Shown one piece after another: positions 1 through 10,965 of a stretch of 64,000 nucleotides of DNA. The first letter of the stretch is position 1. Every line of letters starts with the position of its first letter. Source of the DNA: Merluccius polli. Its lineage: Eukaryota > Chordata > Actinopteri > Gadiformes > Merlucciidae. The position numbers and the translations under genes are program-made. The notes below the pieces were generated by a model. It did not search any database. It had not been told where the DNA came from and was given only the letters and a program-made list of their open reading frames with translations. Location of the stretch: assembly GCA_030340625.1 (NCBI GenBank), contig JAOPHQ010002030.1:94346-158345 (forward strand), read 5' to 3'.

Positions 1-3000
1 GTTCATAAAGTGAGCAACGTTCAGGAAAAAAACCTGCTCCTCAGCTGGTCCAGTGGGCGGTGAGTCAAAGTCACAGTTGGGTGTTGCAAGCAGTGCTCAA
101 CTATTGTTTTTCTTTCTTTCTATCTTTCTTTTTCTTTATCTAAAATTACTTTCCACTATAGTGCTCACTGCATTGTCTGCAAGAAATGCATTCTCTAGTT
201 TCAGATGTAATTATTCCTAACCCTATCCCCAGCCAAGGCCTTGATGGAAGCTGTTCATGTTCATTTTAGTGTTACAGGTAAATTAAACTGCGGTGTTTGC
301 GACAAGGTGGGCCTGTCCCGCCTGGACAAACACCTGGCGGACCTCCACCAACTTCGTCCAGATGTGAGTTAACTGAATTTGTTGAACGCCCTCTTCCATG
401 CAACCATATTGAATGATATATATATAAACGATATGAGATACTATATGTAGGGCTACTGATTCAAAATAATTTTCTTGAATGAAATAAGTGTAAACACCTC
501 TTTAAAATAATGTCTGTTGATTTGCTTTTCATTAGCACCCATTAAAGGAAAGAGACTGACATTTGAAGTGACATTTTAAAATAATATGTAACCTTTATTG
601 ATCCACAAAAATCGTAAAAACTTCTAGACTTTCAATTTGTTCAATAACCCGTGATTATCAAGAAAATAGCTTCTTATAAAATGTACAAATATAAAACAGT
701 GAAATAAGAAAAAGATATAGAATAACAACTTGTGTTATACATTTGCAACCGTCTCTGCATTGTGTTTATAATTGCATTATAATTGATTCAATATTTGTAT
801 TCATTCAAATTTACTTGCAGGAGGTCGAAGAGCACATGCTAATCGCTAAGCAGCATCTGGTTGTGGTGAAGCTTGCAGAGCTGAGGGCAACAAGCCCAAC
901 TCTCCCCATGGTGTCCAGGTTGGATTTAAAAGTCAGTGGTGATTTTGAATTCTTTTTAGAATTTGTTCTGCATTAATCACTCATTATGTCTTGAGCGGAT
1001 GGGAATGTCTGATATCCGTGAAAATGCAAATGCCCGTCAGGCGACCTCCACTAAATGTATTGCTACATCAATGACCCACAGCACCAACTGGCTTCAGCAA
1101 TTGAGGAGGAGGCAGAAGTCCAACCTGGGCCTTCAGTTGATCCAGCCACCCCAACTGAACTCCAGTCTCCCTCTCCCGCGATGCTTTCCCCCCAATCCCA
1201 CTCAACCTCCAAGACATTTTCTTTTCCCGCACCTCCTTCTCCATGGTCGACCCAGTCGGACCGTTCTCCGTTCGCCTGCGCCCAACCCTCCTCAACCCCC
1301 AAGCGCTTTCCATCGGCCCCTCCCCCACCTTCTCCAGGACCACCATCTCCATTCCTGGCTTCCTCCCCATCCACACCTGCCCCCATCCCTATTCATCCAG
1401 TCTACTCTTGCACGGCATGCACTGTACTGGAGAAGAGAGTGGAAGGGCTGGAGTTCTTAGTTAGTCAGCTGAAGGCCACGGTGTCCCTGCAGCTGTATAA
1501 CAGGACTAGAACAGCACAGGGCTCCTCTTCAGCCACCCTTGCCAGCCCCAGCCCTGGAAAGAAATTCAAGCATACCCAGAGAACGCCCATTCTGAAGAAG
1601 ACTGCTCTCGGTAAGTACTAGTATCTGTTTTGTTTTTATTGCAAAGAGTGTGTGTGTTCTTGGAAGGCCCCCTTGGACTGCAGTACAGGGATTCTGGTCT
1701 AAACATTAACTGGGACATGTTTCCATACAGGAAATGCACTGCTGATGTACCAGCGGGCTTCCCTGGGGTGCAAGACAGGGAAAAAGGACAAGGAAAATGC
1801 CAGGACCCGGCGAAGCCATGCCCAACGTTTTTCAACATACATGCAGAAGGGGGCACCAGCCAAGAGGGGGATGAGGTTCCTCTTTAACCTGACGAGGTTG
1901 CAAGAGTAAGTAACATTACTTCGGAGCACCCCATTGATTAACATTTAAAAATATATATATATTGTCAAAGACAATGCTAAGTAATGTTTGTTTACAACTG
2001 TTTATAACTGTTCTTTCTGCAGGTGGCCACTTGTGCTGAAAAGAGCAAACTATCAAGTGACGACCATTAAGAATATGTTGAGCAATGTGAAGGGGTTCAT
2101 TAAGCATGTGGATCTCTTCCATCGCTCAACGAGCAAAATCACTGGGGTGCAGATGGGGCAGATACAGCAGACCATCAAAGCCCTCCAGAGTGACATTCTG
2201 CGGGACGTGGTGAGCCACCGGCAAACAATAAAGAAGAAGAAGAGTCGTAAGTTTCTTTTTTTTGATCTTTGTTGTAAAAGTCATTTTAATGTTTTTGAAG
2301 TGTGCGCCTCACTAAACTACTTTGGTCCCATGGTTTTCCTTAACCATACCCTCGTTTGTCCCGCTTCCAAAAGGAAGGGAGGTCAAAAATTTGAAGTGTG
2401 TTCAATATGGAGTGAGTTGTGGGACTGGGACTCAACAGGCACTGGAGCCAGTCTAAAGATGTCAGCCTCCATATGTGACTTATTGTTATTGCATAAATAC
2501 AAATATGTATTTTATTTTTATCATTTCGTGTGTCCAGAGAACATGCTGAGTGCCGGGGAGGAAAACCGCTTCTTAGAGAAGGCGAAGCGAAAAATCCCCA
2601 AATTGCTCGGTAAGTAAGCCACCAACATATTCTCTTTTGGTTTGCCTTGTTTAGGTTTCAATATAGTTCAATTCAAGTTCTGGTACAAGCTTATTTATAG
2701 CCTTGAATCCCTGTTTACGGTTTAAAAGAGCTTTACATGCTCACAGTCCTCATGTTCCCTAGTATGTTTCCTTATAGCAGGCAATAAGGAAACATACTAG
2801 GGAACATGAGAAGAAGTCCTCTGAAGGACCATGAAGAGATGGTGCCCCTTTTAGGGTTTCTATTTTTTCTCTTATTAGATCGACTGGAAAAAAAGGCCAC
2901 ATCGCTGGACCTTGACCTGGTCCAGGGCTACATTACTGGCTACCTGGCCATTCTAACTGGACACCGGCCAGTGGTGTTCAATTCTTTGAAGAAGAAGGAG

Positions 3001-3082
3001 GTCCTGGAGGCAGAACACGAGGGAGAAGGATATGTAGTGTGGGTGAGTTACATGTCAGATGGTTGTTTTTCATGCTTGTTAT

Positions 3083-3124
<42 letters not shown>

Positions 3125-4175
3125 ACTACCATATGTTTATTTTGTCTTTCAGGTTGGGGAGCATAAGACCCAAAGAAGCTTTGGGCATGCCCAGATGGCT
3201 CTCTTTGAGGAGGAGTACAGTTGGCTGAGACGTCTGATGGACATATCCAACTGCCTCCACAAGGACTCGGCTTACCTCATCCACAGGCATGATGGGCAGC
3301 AACATTCTAAATTGAGTCGTCTGCTCGTTGGCGCTTGGGTTGATGCTGGCATGGAGGGCAGAATCAACTTTAACATGGTGCGATCCAGTGTCAGCAGTCA
3401 GGTAAGTGTGGAACCTTGCATTGCATTCTCCACCATCAGGCTTGAGTGTGAAAGTGGACATAACTTACACCAAAGTTCTCTGAAATGTGTTGTCCTCTAA
3501 CCAGCTTTTATGTCCTCTTCCAAGGCAAAGAAACACCTGACACAAGAGGAGCGCACCAGGGTGGCAAGCTCAATGTGCCACGACGTAGCGACGGCTGACC
3601 GGTTTTACTGCCCTGTCCCAAATGTGACAGAACTGTTTCAGGTGCGGGGTCTCAGAATGAAGGCGCTAATGGAGGACGCTGACACCAGAGAGGAAGAGGA
3701 CTCCAGCAGTGTGGAGGAAGGAGAGCCATCATATGATGATAGCTATGACACAGAGACCCCGCCCACACCAAGGTCACCCACTGCACAGGAGGAGGACCTC
3801 AACACTGGGACCCCCCCCACGCCTGCTGCACAGCGAGATTCTCCCTGTGATGAGGACCTCAACAGTGGGACCCCCCCCACACCTGCTGCACAGCGAGACC
3901 CTCCCTGTGATGAGGACCTCAACAGTGGGACCCCCCACACACCTGCTTCACAGCGAGACTCTTCCTGTGATGAGGACATGGCCCTGGAGCTGGAGGAATC
4001 CGACTCAGAGGAACCTGAAGTGGGGCGCCCACTGAAACGTCGAGTGGTGAAGAGGAAGCTATCCTTTGCTGGGGCGGTGGTGGAAAAAAGCGGGGTTATT
4101 ACAGGCCCAATGCCGCCCGCCACAAAGTTCAAAGGAGCCAGGAAGATGGTGGTTGTTATGACAGATAATAGCTAA
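1..4175 (+). CDS. Crypton-like tyrosine recombinase gene, copy A (5' end outside window)
   Basis: Spliced gene, cut by the window start inside exon 2 (at the end of zinc finger 1). Exons inferred from GT-AG sites and frame continuity: 1-59, 270-363, 821-931, 1082-1610, 1731-1905, 2023-2246, 2538-2609, 2879-3042, 3153-3401, 3525-4175. Phases agree at every junction, and the full protein would be about 804 residues if exon 1 matches copy B. The exon 3 finger is C-x2-C-x10-H-x4-H. Exons 9-11 carry motifs I associate with tyrosine recombinases of the Crypton type: TGHR (box I Arg), HKTQR (candidate Lys), FNMVR (box II Arg) and MCHDVATADRFY (His and nucleophile Tyr). DNA cutting and rejoining would be the family activity; whether this copy is a mobile element or a host-recruited gene is unknown. 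The C-terminus is acidic with a 60-bp coding repeat and a basic KRRVVKRK stretch that could be a nuclear signal. The least certain junction is exon 4/5 (donor GTCAGT at 932). Confidence 0.72.
2749..2810. repeat. Perfect 27-bp hairpin in intron 8 of copy A
   Basis: Arms 2749-2775 and 2784-2810 are exact reverse complements (left arm begins CTCATGTTCCCTAG), separated by an 8-nt loop, AGCAGGCA. It ends 68 bp before the exon 9 acceptor. It could be a tiny foldback or MITE remnant or a transcribed stem-loop. It is retained unchanged in copy B. Confidence 0.9.
3086..3121 (+). repeat. (GT)n microsatellite, intron 9 of copy A
   Basis: About 18 uninterrupted GT dinucleotides lie between the exon 9 donor and the exon 10 acceptor. 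The tract has the same length in copy B, which points to a recent duplication. Confidence 0.95.
3792..3971 (+). repeat. 60-bp coding minisatellite, three units, exon 11 of copy A
   Basis: Three in-frame 60-bp units starting at 3792, 3852 and 3912 encode a 20-residue DLNxGTPPTPAAQRD-type repeat after the catalytic tyrosine. Copy B has two units. The unit length is a multiple of three, so copy number can change without a frameshift. Confidence 0.92.
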
Positions 4176-4420
4176 CTTGTGTTCCATTGTTGATATGTTG
4201 TTCCATTGTTGTTGTGTTGATATGTTCCATTGTTGTTATGTTAATATGTTCTATTATTGATATGTTTAAATGTTCCAATGTTACAGTGTTCCATTGTTGA
4301 TATGTTCCATTGTTGTTATGTTGATAGGTTCCATTGTTGTTATGTTAATATGTTCTATTATTTATATGTTTAAAAGTTCCAATGTTACAGTATTAATAAA
4401 TAAATGTTTGATTGTTGACC
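4176..4420 (+). terminator. 3' UTR and poly(A) signal of copy A
   Basis: After the TAA stop (4173-4175) come two imperfect ~110-bp TG-rich repeats with the motif TTCCATTGTTGTTATGTT. A canonical AATAAA lies at 4395-4400, overlapping a second one, followed by T/G-rich sequence. This fits a short 3' UTR of about 240 nt. Confidence 0.7.
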
Positions 4421-4676
4421 GTCTTATCGTCTTGTTTACTGATGAATTGACATTTTTGATTAGGTATAATTATGATCTCATTAATCTCAACATATATTAT
4501 ATATAGAATACACATAAAACCCCGTAGATTTTGGTGTGTTTTTCACAATGCTTTGATTTTGACAGAAAACGGACACCTTTATGGCTGCCATTTTGTGTAA
4601 TTGTAGTTCATTTATAATTCGTTTATAGTTTAGTTTATTCGTTTACTAAAGAATTAGTCTCCCCATTCAACATATA
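4421..4676. other. Spacer with first copy of a ~100-bp direct repeat
   Basis: AT-rich and without a gene. Bases 4572-4671 (ACACCTTTATGGC through TCTCCCCATTCAACAT) recur at about 5157-5254, flanking the minisatellite and tRNA-like sequence. The same pair is found downstream of copy B at about 11,117 and 11,652. Confidence 0.7.
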
Positions 4677-5010
4677 TAGATTTGGAAGTTGGAAGTTGGA
4701 GTTTTTGTCAGAGTCCACTATTGAACATATATAGATTTGGAAGTTGGAAGTCAGAGTCCACCATTGAACATATATAGATTTGGAAGTTGGAAGTCAGAGT
4801 CCACTATTGAACATATATAGATTTGGAAGTTGGAAGTCAGAGTCCACCATTGAACATATATAGATTTGGAAGTTGGAAGTCAGAGTCCACTATTGAACAT
4901 ATATAGATTTGGAAGTTGGAAGTCAGAGTCCACCATTGAACATATATAGATTTGGAAGTTGGAAGTCAGAGTCCACCATTGAACATATATAGATTTGGAA
5001 GTCGGAAGTT
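4677..5010 (+). repeat. 43-bp minisatellite block downstream of copy A
   Basis: Tandem 43-bp units read CAGAGTCCACCATTGAACAT, then ATATAGATTTGGAAGTTGGAAGT. Variants alternate between CCACCATT and CCACTATT. The purine-rich GGAAGTTGGAAGT core is on the + strand. Confidence 0.95.
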
Positions 5011-5098
5011 CACTGCCAGGAATCGAACCCGGGTCTCTGCGTTCAAGACGAGGCCTAATTAACACACGCTCCATGTTCTGAGCCAATGGGGCCGTGGA
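5011..5098 (-). pseudogene. tRNA-like sequence with B box
   Basis: On the minus strand there is a Pol III B box (GGTTCGATTCC) with a pairing T arm (CCGGG and CCTGG around TTCGATT), preceded by an A-box-like TGGCTCAG. The acceptor strands do not pair and the anticodon arm is weak, so this is a tRNA-derived relic rather than a working tRNA. A diverged copy lies at 11,505-11,591. Confidence 0.5.
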
Positions 5099-5255
5099 GA
5101 AAAAAAACAAAAAATGCTATCGTACTCTGCACCAAGTGGCGTCCATTTTGTACTGTTGACACCTTTATGGCGGCCATTTTATGCAATTGTAGTTCATTTA
5201 TAATTCGTTTATAGTTTAGTCATTTACTAAAGAATTAGTCTCCCCATTCAACATA

Positions 5256-5535
5256 ATTAAGGGACCTTTCGGTCTTTATTTGTCATTCCCATGTTCGGGA
5301 ACGGAATTTGTCCTCTGCATTTAACCCATCCTACTGTACGTAGGAGCAGTGGGGTGCTATGATCAGGGCCCGGGGAGCAAGTCGGGGTTCAGGGTTCAGT
5401 GTCTTGCTCAAGGACACTTCGACACGCAGACAGTTTGGAAGCGGGGATCAAGGGGATCGAACCGCCGGCCCTACGGTTAGTGGACGACCCCGCTCTGTCC
5501 ACCCGCTCTACCTACTGAGCTACTGCCGCCCCCTA
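5256..5535 (-). mobile_element. tRNA-derived SINE (V-SINE-like), copy A unit
   Basis: Read on the minus strand, it begins with a tRNA-like head having a good A box (TAGCTCAGTAGG) and B box (GGTTCGATCCC). A conserved core follows (plus-strand GTGTCTTGCTCAAGGACACT), then a tail ending near GGTCCCTTAA. Two-box Pol III promoter plus core plus tail is SINE architecture. The core resembles the central domain of fish V-SINEs as I remember it; the exact family needs a repeat library. Confidence 0.75.
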
Positions 5536-5549
5536 AACGCTTCCAAACA

Positions 5550-6372
5550 TATATAGATTTGGAAGTTGCAAGTCGTATTTTTTTCTCACCATTGAACGTA
5601 TGTCGATTTGGAAGTTGGAAGTCAGAGTCCACCATTGAACATATATAGATTTGGAAGTTGGAAGTCAGAGTCCACCATTGAACATATATAGATTTGGAAG
5701 TTGGAAGTCAGAGTCCACCATTGAACATATATAGATTTGGAAGTTGGAAGTCAGAGTCCACTATTGAACATATATAGATTTTGAAGTTGGAAGTTGGATT
5801 CTGGAAATGGAAGTTGGAAGCTGGAAATGGAAGTTGGAAGTTGCAATCTGGAAGTTGTCATTTTTGCCAGAGTGTCACCATTGAACATATGTAGATTTGG
5901 AAGTTGGAAGTTGGAAGTTTTGTCAGAGTGTCACCATTGAACATATGTAGATTTGGAAGTTGGAAGTTTTGTCAGAGTGTCACCATTGAACATATGTAGA
6001 TTTGGAAGTTGGAAGTCAGAGTCCACTATTGAACATATATAGATTTGGAAGTTGGAAGTCAGAGTCCACCATTGAACATATATAGATTTGGAAGTTGGAA
6101 GTCAGAGTCCACCATTGAACATATATAGATTTGGAAGTTGGAAGTCAGAGTCCACTATTGAACATATATAGATTTGGAAGTTGGAAGTCAGAGTCCACCA
6201 TTGAACATATATAGATTTGGAAGTTGGAAGTCAGAGTCCACTATTGAACATATATAGATTTGGAAGTTGGAAGTCAGAGTCCACTATTGAACATATATAG
6301 ATTTGGAAGTTGGAAGTCAGAGTCCACCATTGAACATATATAGATTTGGAAGTTGGAAGTTGGAAGTTGGGT
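5550..6372 (+). repeat. Mixed 43-bp and 49-bp minisatellite upstream of copy B
   Basis: 43-bp units (core CAGAGTCCACCATT) occupy both ends. The centre (about 5,800-6,010) holds 49-bp units with TTTTGTCAGAGTGTCACCAT and CATATG in place of CATATA. The array ends only about 25 bp before the TATA box of copy B, so it forms the upstream flank of that promoter. Confidence 0.93.
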
Positions 6373-6397
6373 GTCGATTTGGGCAGACCCTCGCGTC

Positions 6398-6452
6398 TAT
6401 AAAAGTGTGAGCTTTACAACAATGTTATTAACCCCAGCGGACCATCATGATG
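6398..6452 (+). promoter_or_regulatory. TATA box, start region and exon 1 of copy B
   Basis: TATAAAAG at 6398-6405 predicts transcription starting near 6428. The reading frame that joins exon 2 starts at ATG 6447 (two tandem ATGs, 6447-6452), followed by the donor GTAAGT at 6453. An in-frame TAA at 6429-6431 bounds the ORF. An earlier ATG (6422) is in the wrong phase for exon 2. Inferred 5' leader is about 20 nt. Confidence 0.65.
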
Positions 6453-9400
6453 GTAAGTGCTCTTCTGTCGGCTTCCCATAGGAATACCATCTTCACTACA
6501 TATTGAGAAGCATTTGTTATTTGTTTGAATGTTTACTTCTATTTTTTTGTTGTCCATCATCTGTCCATCTCCTCAGTCATCGAGAAAAGCAAGTGATGTC
6601 AGAGCGTGCCCAATTTGCGGGAAGTTAATTTCCCACCTGAGCCAACATCTAACCGGAGTTCATAAAGTGAGCAACGTTCAGGAAAAAAACCTGCTCCTCA
6701 GCTGGTCCAGTGGGCGGTGAGTCAAAGTCACAGTTGGGTGTTGCAAGCAGTGCTCAACTATTGTTTTTCTTTCTTTCTATCTTTCTTTTTCTTTATCTAA
6801 AATTACTTTCCACTATAGTGCTCACTGCATTGTCTGCAAGAAATGCATTCTCTAGTTTCAGATGTAATTATTCCTAACCCTATCCCCAGCCAAGGCCTTG
6901 ATGGAAGCTGTTCATGTTCATTTTAGTGTTACAGGTAAATTAAACTGCGGTGTTTGCGACAAGGTGGGCCTGTCCCGCCTGGACAAACACCTGGCGGACC
7001 TCCACCAACTTCGTCCAGATGTGAGTTAACTGAATTTGTTGAACGCCCTCTTCCATGCAACCATATTGAATGATATATATATAAACGATATGAGATACTA
7101 TATGTAGGGCTACTGATTCAAAATAATTTTCTTGAATGAAATAAGTGTAAACACCTCTTTAAAATAATGTCTGTTGATTTGCTTTTCATTAGCACCCATT
7201 AAAGGAAAGATACTGACATTTGAAGTGACATTTTAAAATAATATGTAACCTTTATTGATCCACAAAAATCGTAAAAACTTCTAGACTTTCAATTTGTTCA
7301 ATAACCCGTGATTATCAAGAAAATAGCTTCTTATAAAATGTACAAATATAAAACAGTGAAATAAGAAAAAGATATAGAATAACAACTTGTGTTATACATT
7401 TGCAACCGTCTCTGCATTGTGTTTATAATTGCATTATAATTGATTCAATATTTGTATTCATTCAAATTTACTTGCAGGAGGTCGAAGAGCACATGCTAAT
7501 CGCTAAGCAGCATCTGGTTGTGGTGAAGCTTGCAGAGCTGAGGGCAACAAGCCCAACTCTCCCCATGGTGTCCAGGTTGGATTTAAAAGTCAGTGGTGAT
7601 TTTGAATTTTTTTTAGAATTTGTTCTGCATTAATCACTCATTATATCCTGAGCGGATGGGAATGTCTGATATCCGTGAAAATGCAAATGCCCGTCAGGCG
7701 ACCTCCACTAAATGTATTGCTACATCAATGACCCACAGCACCAACTGGCTTCAACAATTGAGGAGGAGGCAGAAGTCCAACCTGGGCCTTCAGTTGATCC
7801 AGCCACCCCAACTGAACTCCAGTCTCCCTCTCCCGCGATGCTTTCCCCCCAATCCCACTCAACCTCCAAGACATTTTCTTTTCCCGCACCTCCTTCTCCA
7901 TGGTCGACCAAGTCGGACCGTTCTCCGTTGGCCTGCGCCCAACCCTCCTCAACCCCCAAGCGCTTTCCATCGGCCCCTCCCCCACCTTCTCCAGGACCAC
8001 CATCTCCATTCCTGGCTTCCTCCCCATCCACACCTGCCCCCATGCCTATCCATCCAGTCTACTCTTGCACGGCATGCACTGTACTGGAGAAGAGAGTGGA
8101 AGGGCTGGAGTTCTTAGTTACTCAGCTGAAGGCCACGGTGTCCCTGCCACTGTATAACAGGACTAGAACAGCACAGGGCTCCTCTTCAGCCACCCTTGCC
8201 AGCCCCAGCCCTGGAAAGAAATTCAAGCATACCCAGAGAACGCCCATTCTGAAGAAGACTGCTCTCGGTAAGTACTAGTATCTGTTTTGTTTTTATTGCA
8301 AAGAGTGTGTGTGTTCTTGGAAGGCCCCCTTGGACTGCAGTACAGGCGTTCTGGTCTAAACATTAACTGGGACATGTTTCCATACAGGAAATGCACTGCT
8401 GATGTACCAGCGGGCTTCCCTGGGGTGCAAGACAGGGAAAAAGGACAAGGAAAATGCCAGGACCCGGCGAAGCCATGCCCAACGTTTTTCAACATACATG
8501 CAGAAGGGGGCACCAGCCAAGAGGGGGATGAGGTTCCTCTTTAACCTGACGAGGTTGCAAGAGTAAGTAACATTACTTCGGAGCACCCCATTGATTAACA
8601 TTTAAAAATATATATATTCTCAAAGACAATGCTAAGTAATGTTTGTTTACAACTGTTTATAACTGTTCTTTCTGCAGGTGGCCACTTGTGCTGAAAAGAG
8701 CAAACTATCGAGTGACGACCATTAAGAATATGTTGAGCAATGTGAAGGGGTTCATTAAGCATGTGGATCTCTTCCATCGCTCAACGAGCAAAATCACTGG
8801 GGTGCAGATGGGGCAGATACAGCAGACCATCAAAGCCCTCCAGAGTGACATTCTGCGGGACGTGGTGAGCCACCGGCAAACAATAAAGAAGAAGAAGAGT
8901 CGTAAGTTTCTTTTTTTTAATCTTTGTTGTAAAAGTCATTTTAATGTTTTTGAAGTGTGCGCCTCACTAAACTACTTTGGTCCCATGGTTTTCCTTAACC
9001 ATACCCTCATTTGTCCCGCTTCCAAAAGGAAGGGAGGTCAAAAATTTGAAGTGTGTTCAATATGGAGTGAGTTGTGGGACTGGGACTCAACAGGCACTGG
9101 AGCCAGTCTAAAGATGTCAGCCTCCATATGTGACTTATTGTTATTACATAAATACAAATATGTATTTTATTTTTATCATTTCGTGTGTCCAGAGAACATG
9201 CTGAGTGCCGGGGAGGAAAACCGCTTCTTAGAGAAGGCGAAGCGAAAAATCCCCAAATTGCTCGGTAAGTAAGCCACCAACATATTCTCTTTTGGTTTGC
9301 CTTGTTTAGGTTTCAATATAGTTCAATTCAAGTTCTGGTACAAGCTTATTTATAGCCTTGAATCCCTGTTTACGGTTTAAAAGAGCTTTACATGCTCACA

Positions 9401-9737
9401 GTCCTCATGTTCCCTAGTATGTTTCCTTATAGCAGGCAATAAGGAAACATACTAGGGAACATGAGAAGAAGTCCTCTGAAGGACCATGAAGAGATGGTGC
9501 CCCTTTTAGGGTTTCTATTTTTTCTCTTATTAGATCGACTGGAAAAAAAGGCCACATCGCTGGACCTTGACCTGGTCCAGGGCTACCTTACTGGCTACCT
9601 GGCCATTCTAACTGGACACCGGCCAGTGGTGTTCAATTCTTTGAAGAAGAAGGAGGTCCTGGAGGCAGAACACGAGGGAGAAGGATATGTAGTGTGGGTG
9701 AGTTACATGTCAGATGGTTGTTTTTCATGCTTGTTAT

Positions 9738-9779
<42 letters not shown>

Positions 9780-10719
9780 ACTACCATATGTTTATTTTGT
9801 CTTTCAGGTTGGGGAGCACAAGACCCAAAGAAGCTTTGGGCATGCCCAGATGGCTCTCTTTGAGGAGGAGTACAGTTGGCTGAGACGTCTGATGGACATA
9901 TCCAACTGCCTCCACAAGGACTCGCCTTACCTCATCCACAGGCATGATGGGCAGCAACATTCTAAATTGAGTCGTCTGCTCGTTGGCGCTTGGGTTGATG
10001 CTGGCATGGAGGGCAGAATCAACTTTAACATGGTGCGATCCAGTGTCAGCAGTCAGGTAAGTGTGGAACCTTGCATTGCATTCTCCAGCATCAGGCTTGA
10101 GTGTGAAAGTGGACATAACTTACACCAAAGTTCTCTGAAATGTGTTGTCCTCTAACCAGCTTTTATGTCCTCTTCCAAGGCAAAGAAACACCTGACACAA
10201 GAGGAGCGCACCAGGGTGGCAAGCTCAATGTGCCACGACGTAGCGACGGCTGACCGTTTTTACTGCCCTGTCCCGAATGTGACAGAACTGTTTCAGGTGC
10301 GGGGTCTCAGAATGAAGGCGCTAATGGAGGACGCTGACACCAGAGAGGAAGAGGACTCCAGCAGTGTGGAGGAAGGAGAGCCATCATATGATGATAGCTA
10401 TGACACAGAGACCCCGCCCACACCAAGGTCACCAACTGCACAGGAGGAGGACCTCAACAGTGGGACCCCCCCCACACCTGCTGCACAGCGAGACCCTCCC
10501 TGTGATGAGGACCTCAACAGTGGGACCCCCCACACACCTGCTTCACAGCGAGACTCTTCCTGTGATGAGGACATGGCCCTGGAGCTGGAGGAATCCGACT
10601 CAGAGGAACCTGAAGTGGGGCGCCCACTGAAACGTCGAGTGGTGAAGAGGAAGCTATCCTTTTCTGGGCCGGTGGTGGAAAAAAGCGGGGTTATTACAGG
10701 CCAGACAGATAATAGCTAA
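6447..10719 (+). CDS. Crypton-like tyrosine recombinase gene, copy B (complete)
   Basis: Coding exons: 6447-6452, 6577-6716, 6927-7020, 7478-7588, 7739-8267, 8388-8562, 8678-8901, 9193-9264, 9534-9697, 9808-10056, 10180-10719; all phases agree, giving about 767 residues. Order: finger 1 (C13, C16, H26, H31), finger 2 (C56, C59, H70, H75), Pro/Ser-rich region with a CxxC and a short heptad-like stretch ending near residue 293, basic helical region, recombinase core from about residue 450. Candidate catalytic set: R480 (TGHR), K510, R582, H607, Y616. From family knowledge it would bind DNA through the fingers and cut through the tyrosine; activity is not shown. No stop or frameshift is present. 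Relative to copy A, exon 11 lacks one 60-bp unit and 51 bp near the C-terminus, both in frame. The exon 4/5 junction is the least certain. It could be domesticated or an autonomous element whose ends I did not identify. Confidence 0.78.
9404..9465. repeat. Perfect 27-bp hairpin in intron 8 of copy B
   Basis: Same 27-bp arms and 8-nt loop as at 2749-2810 of copy A, in the same place before the exon 9 acceptor. Confidence 0.9.
9741..9776 (+). repeat. (GT)n microsatellite, intron 9 of copy B
   Basis: Eighteen GT dinucleotides, equal in length to the tract in copy A. Confidence 0.95.
10447..10566 (+). repeat. 60-bp coding minisatellite, two units, exon 11 of copy B
   Basis: In-frame units start at 10,447 and 10,507; copy A has three. 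They encode an acidic, Thr/Pro-rich 20-residue repeat after the catalytic tyrosine. Confidence 0.9.
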
Positions 10720-10965
10720 CTTGTGTTCCATTGTTGATATGTTGTTCCTTTGTTGTTATGTTGATATGTTCCATTGTTGTTATGTTAATATGTTCTATTA
10801 TTGATATGTTTAAATGTTCCAATGTTACAGTGTTCCATTGTTGATATGTTCCATTGTTGTTATGTTGATAGGTTCCATTGTTGTTATGTTAATATGTTCT
10901 ATTATTTATATGTTTAAAAGTTCCAATGTTACAGTATTAATAAATAAATGTTTGATTGTTGACCG
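10720..10965 (+). terminator. 3' UTR and poly(A) signal of copy B
   Basis: Same TG-rich 3' UTR as copy A with AATAAA at 10,939-10,944. The upstream TG-rich block carries small substitutions and a short deletion relative to copy A. Confidence 0.7.

Noticed and set aside
963..1460. 165-codon ORF overlapping exon 5 in another frame
   Set aside because: The overlapping frame that ends at the GTAAGT donor gives a sensible protein that joins exon 6 in phase; this ORF is a shadow of proline-rich composition.
1988..2617. Single 209-codon ORF across 1988-2617
   Set aside because: It includes an intron (2247-2537) that happens to be open; strong donor and acceptor sites and phase support splitting it into exons 7 and 8.
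1..4175. Retroviral or LTR-type integrase for the recombinase genes
   Set aside because: No DDE integrase, reverse transcriptase or LTRs; the motifs (TGHR, xxxR, CHD...Y) are of tyrosine-recombinase type and the gene has many introns.
5011..5098. Functional tRNA gene
   Set aside because: T arm is good, but the acceptor strands do not pair and the anticodon arm is poor.
4677..6372. CRISPR-like appearance of regular 43-bp repeats
   Set aside because: No unique spacers, no cas genes, and the context is eukaryotic; it is a minisatellite.
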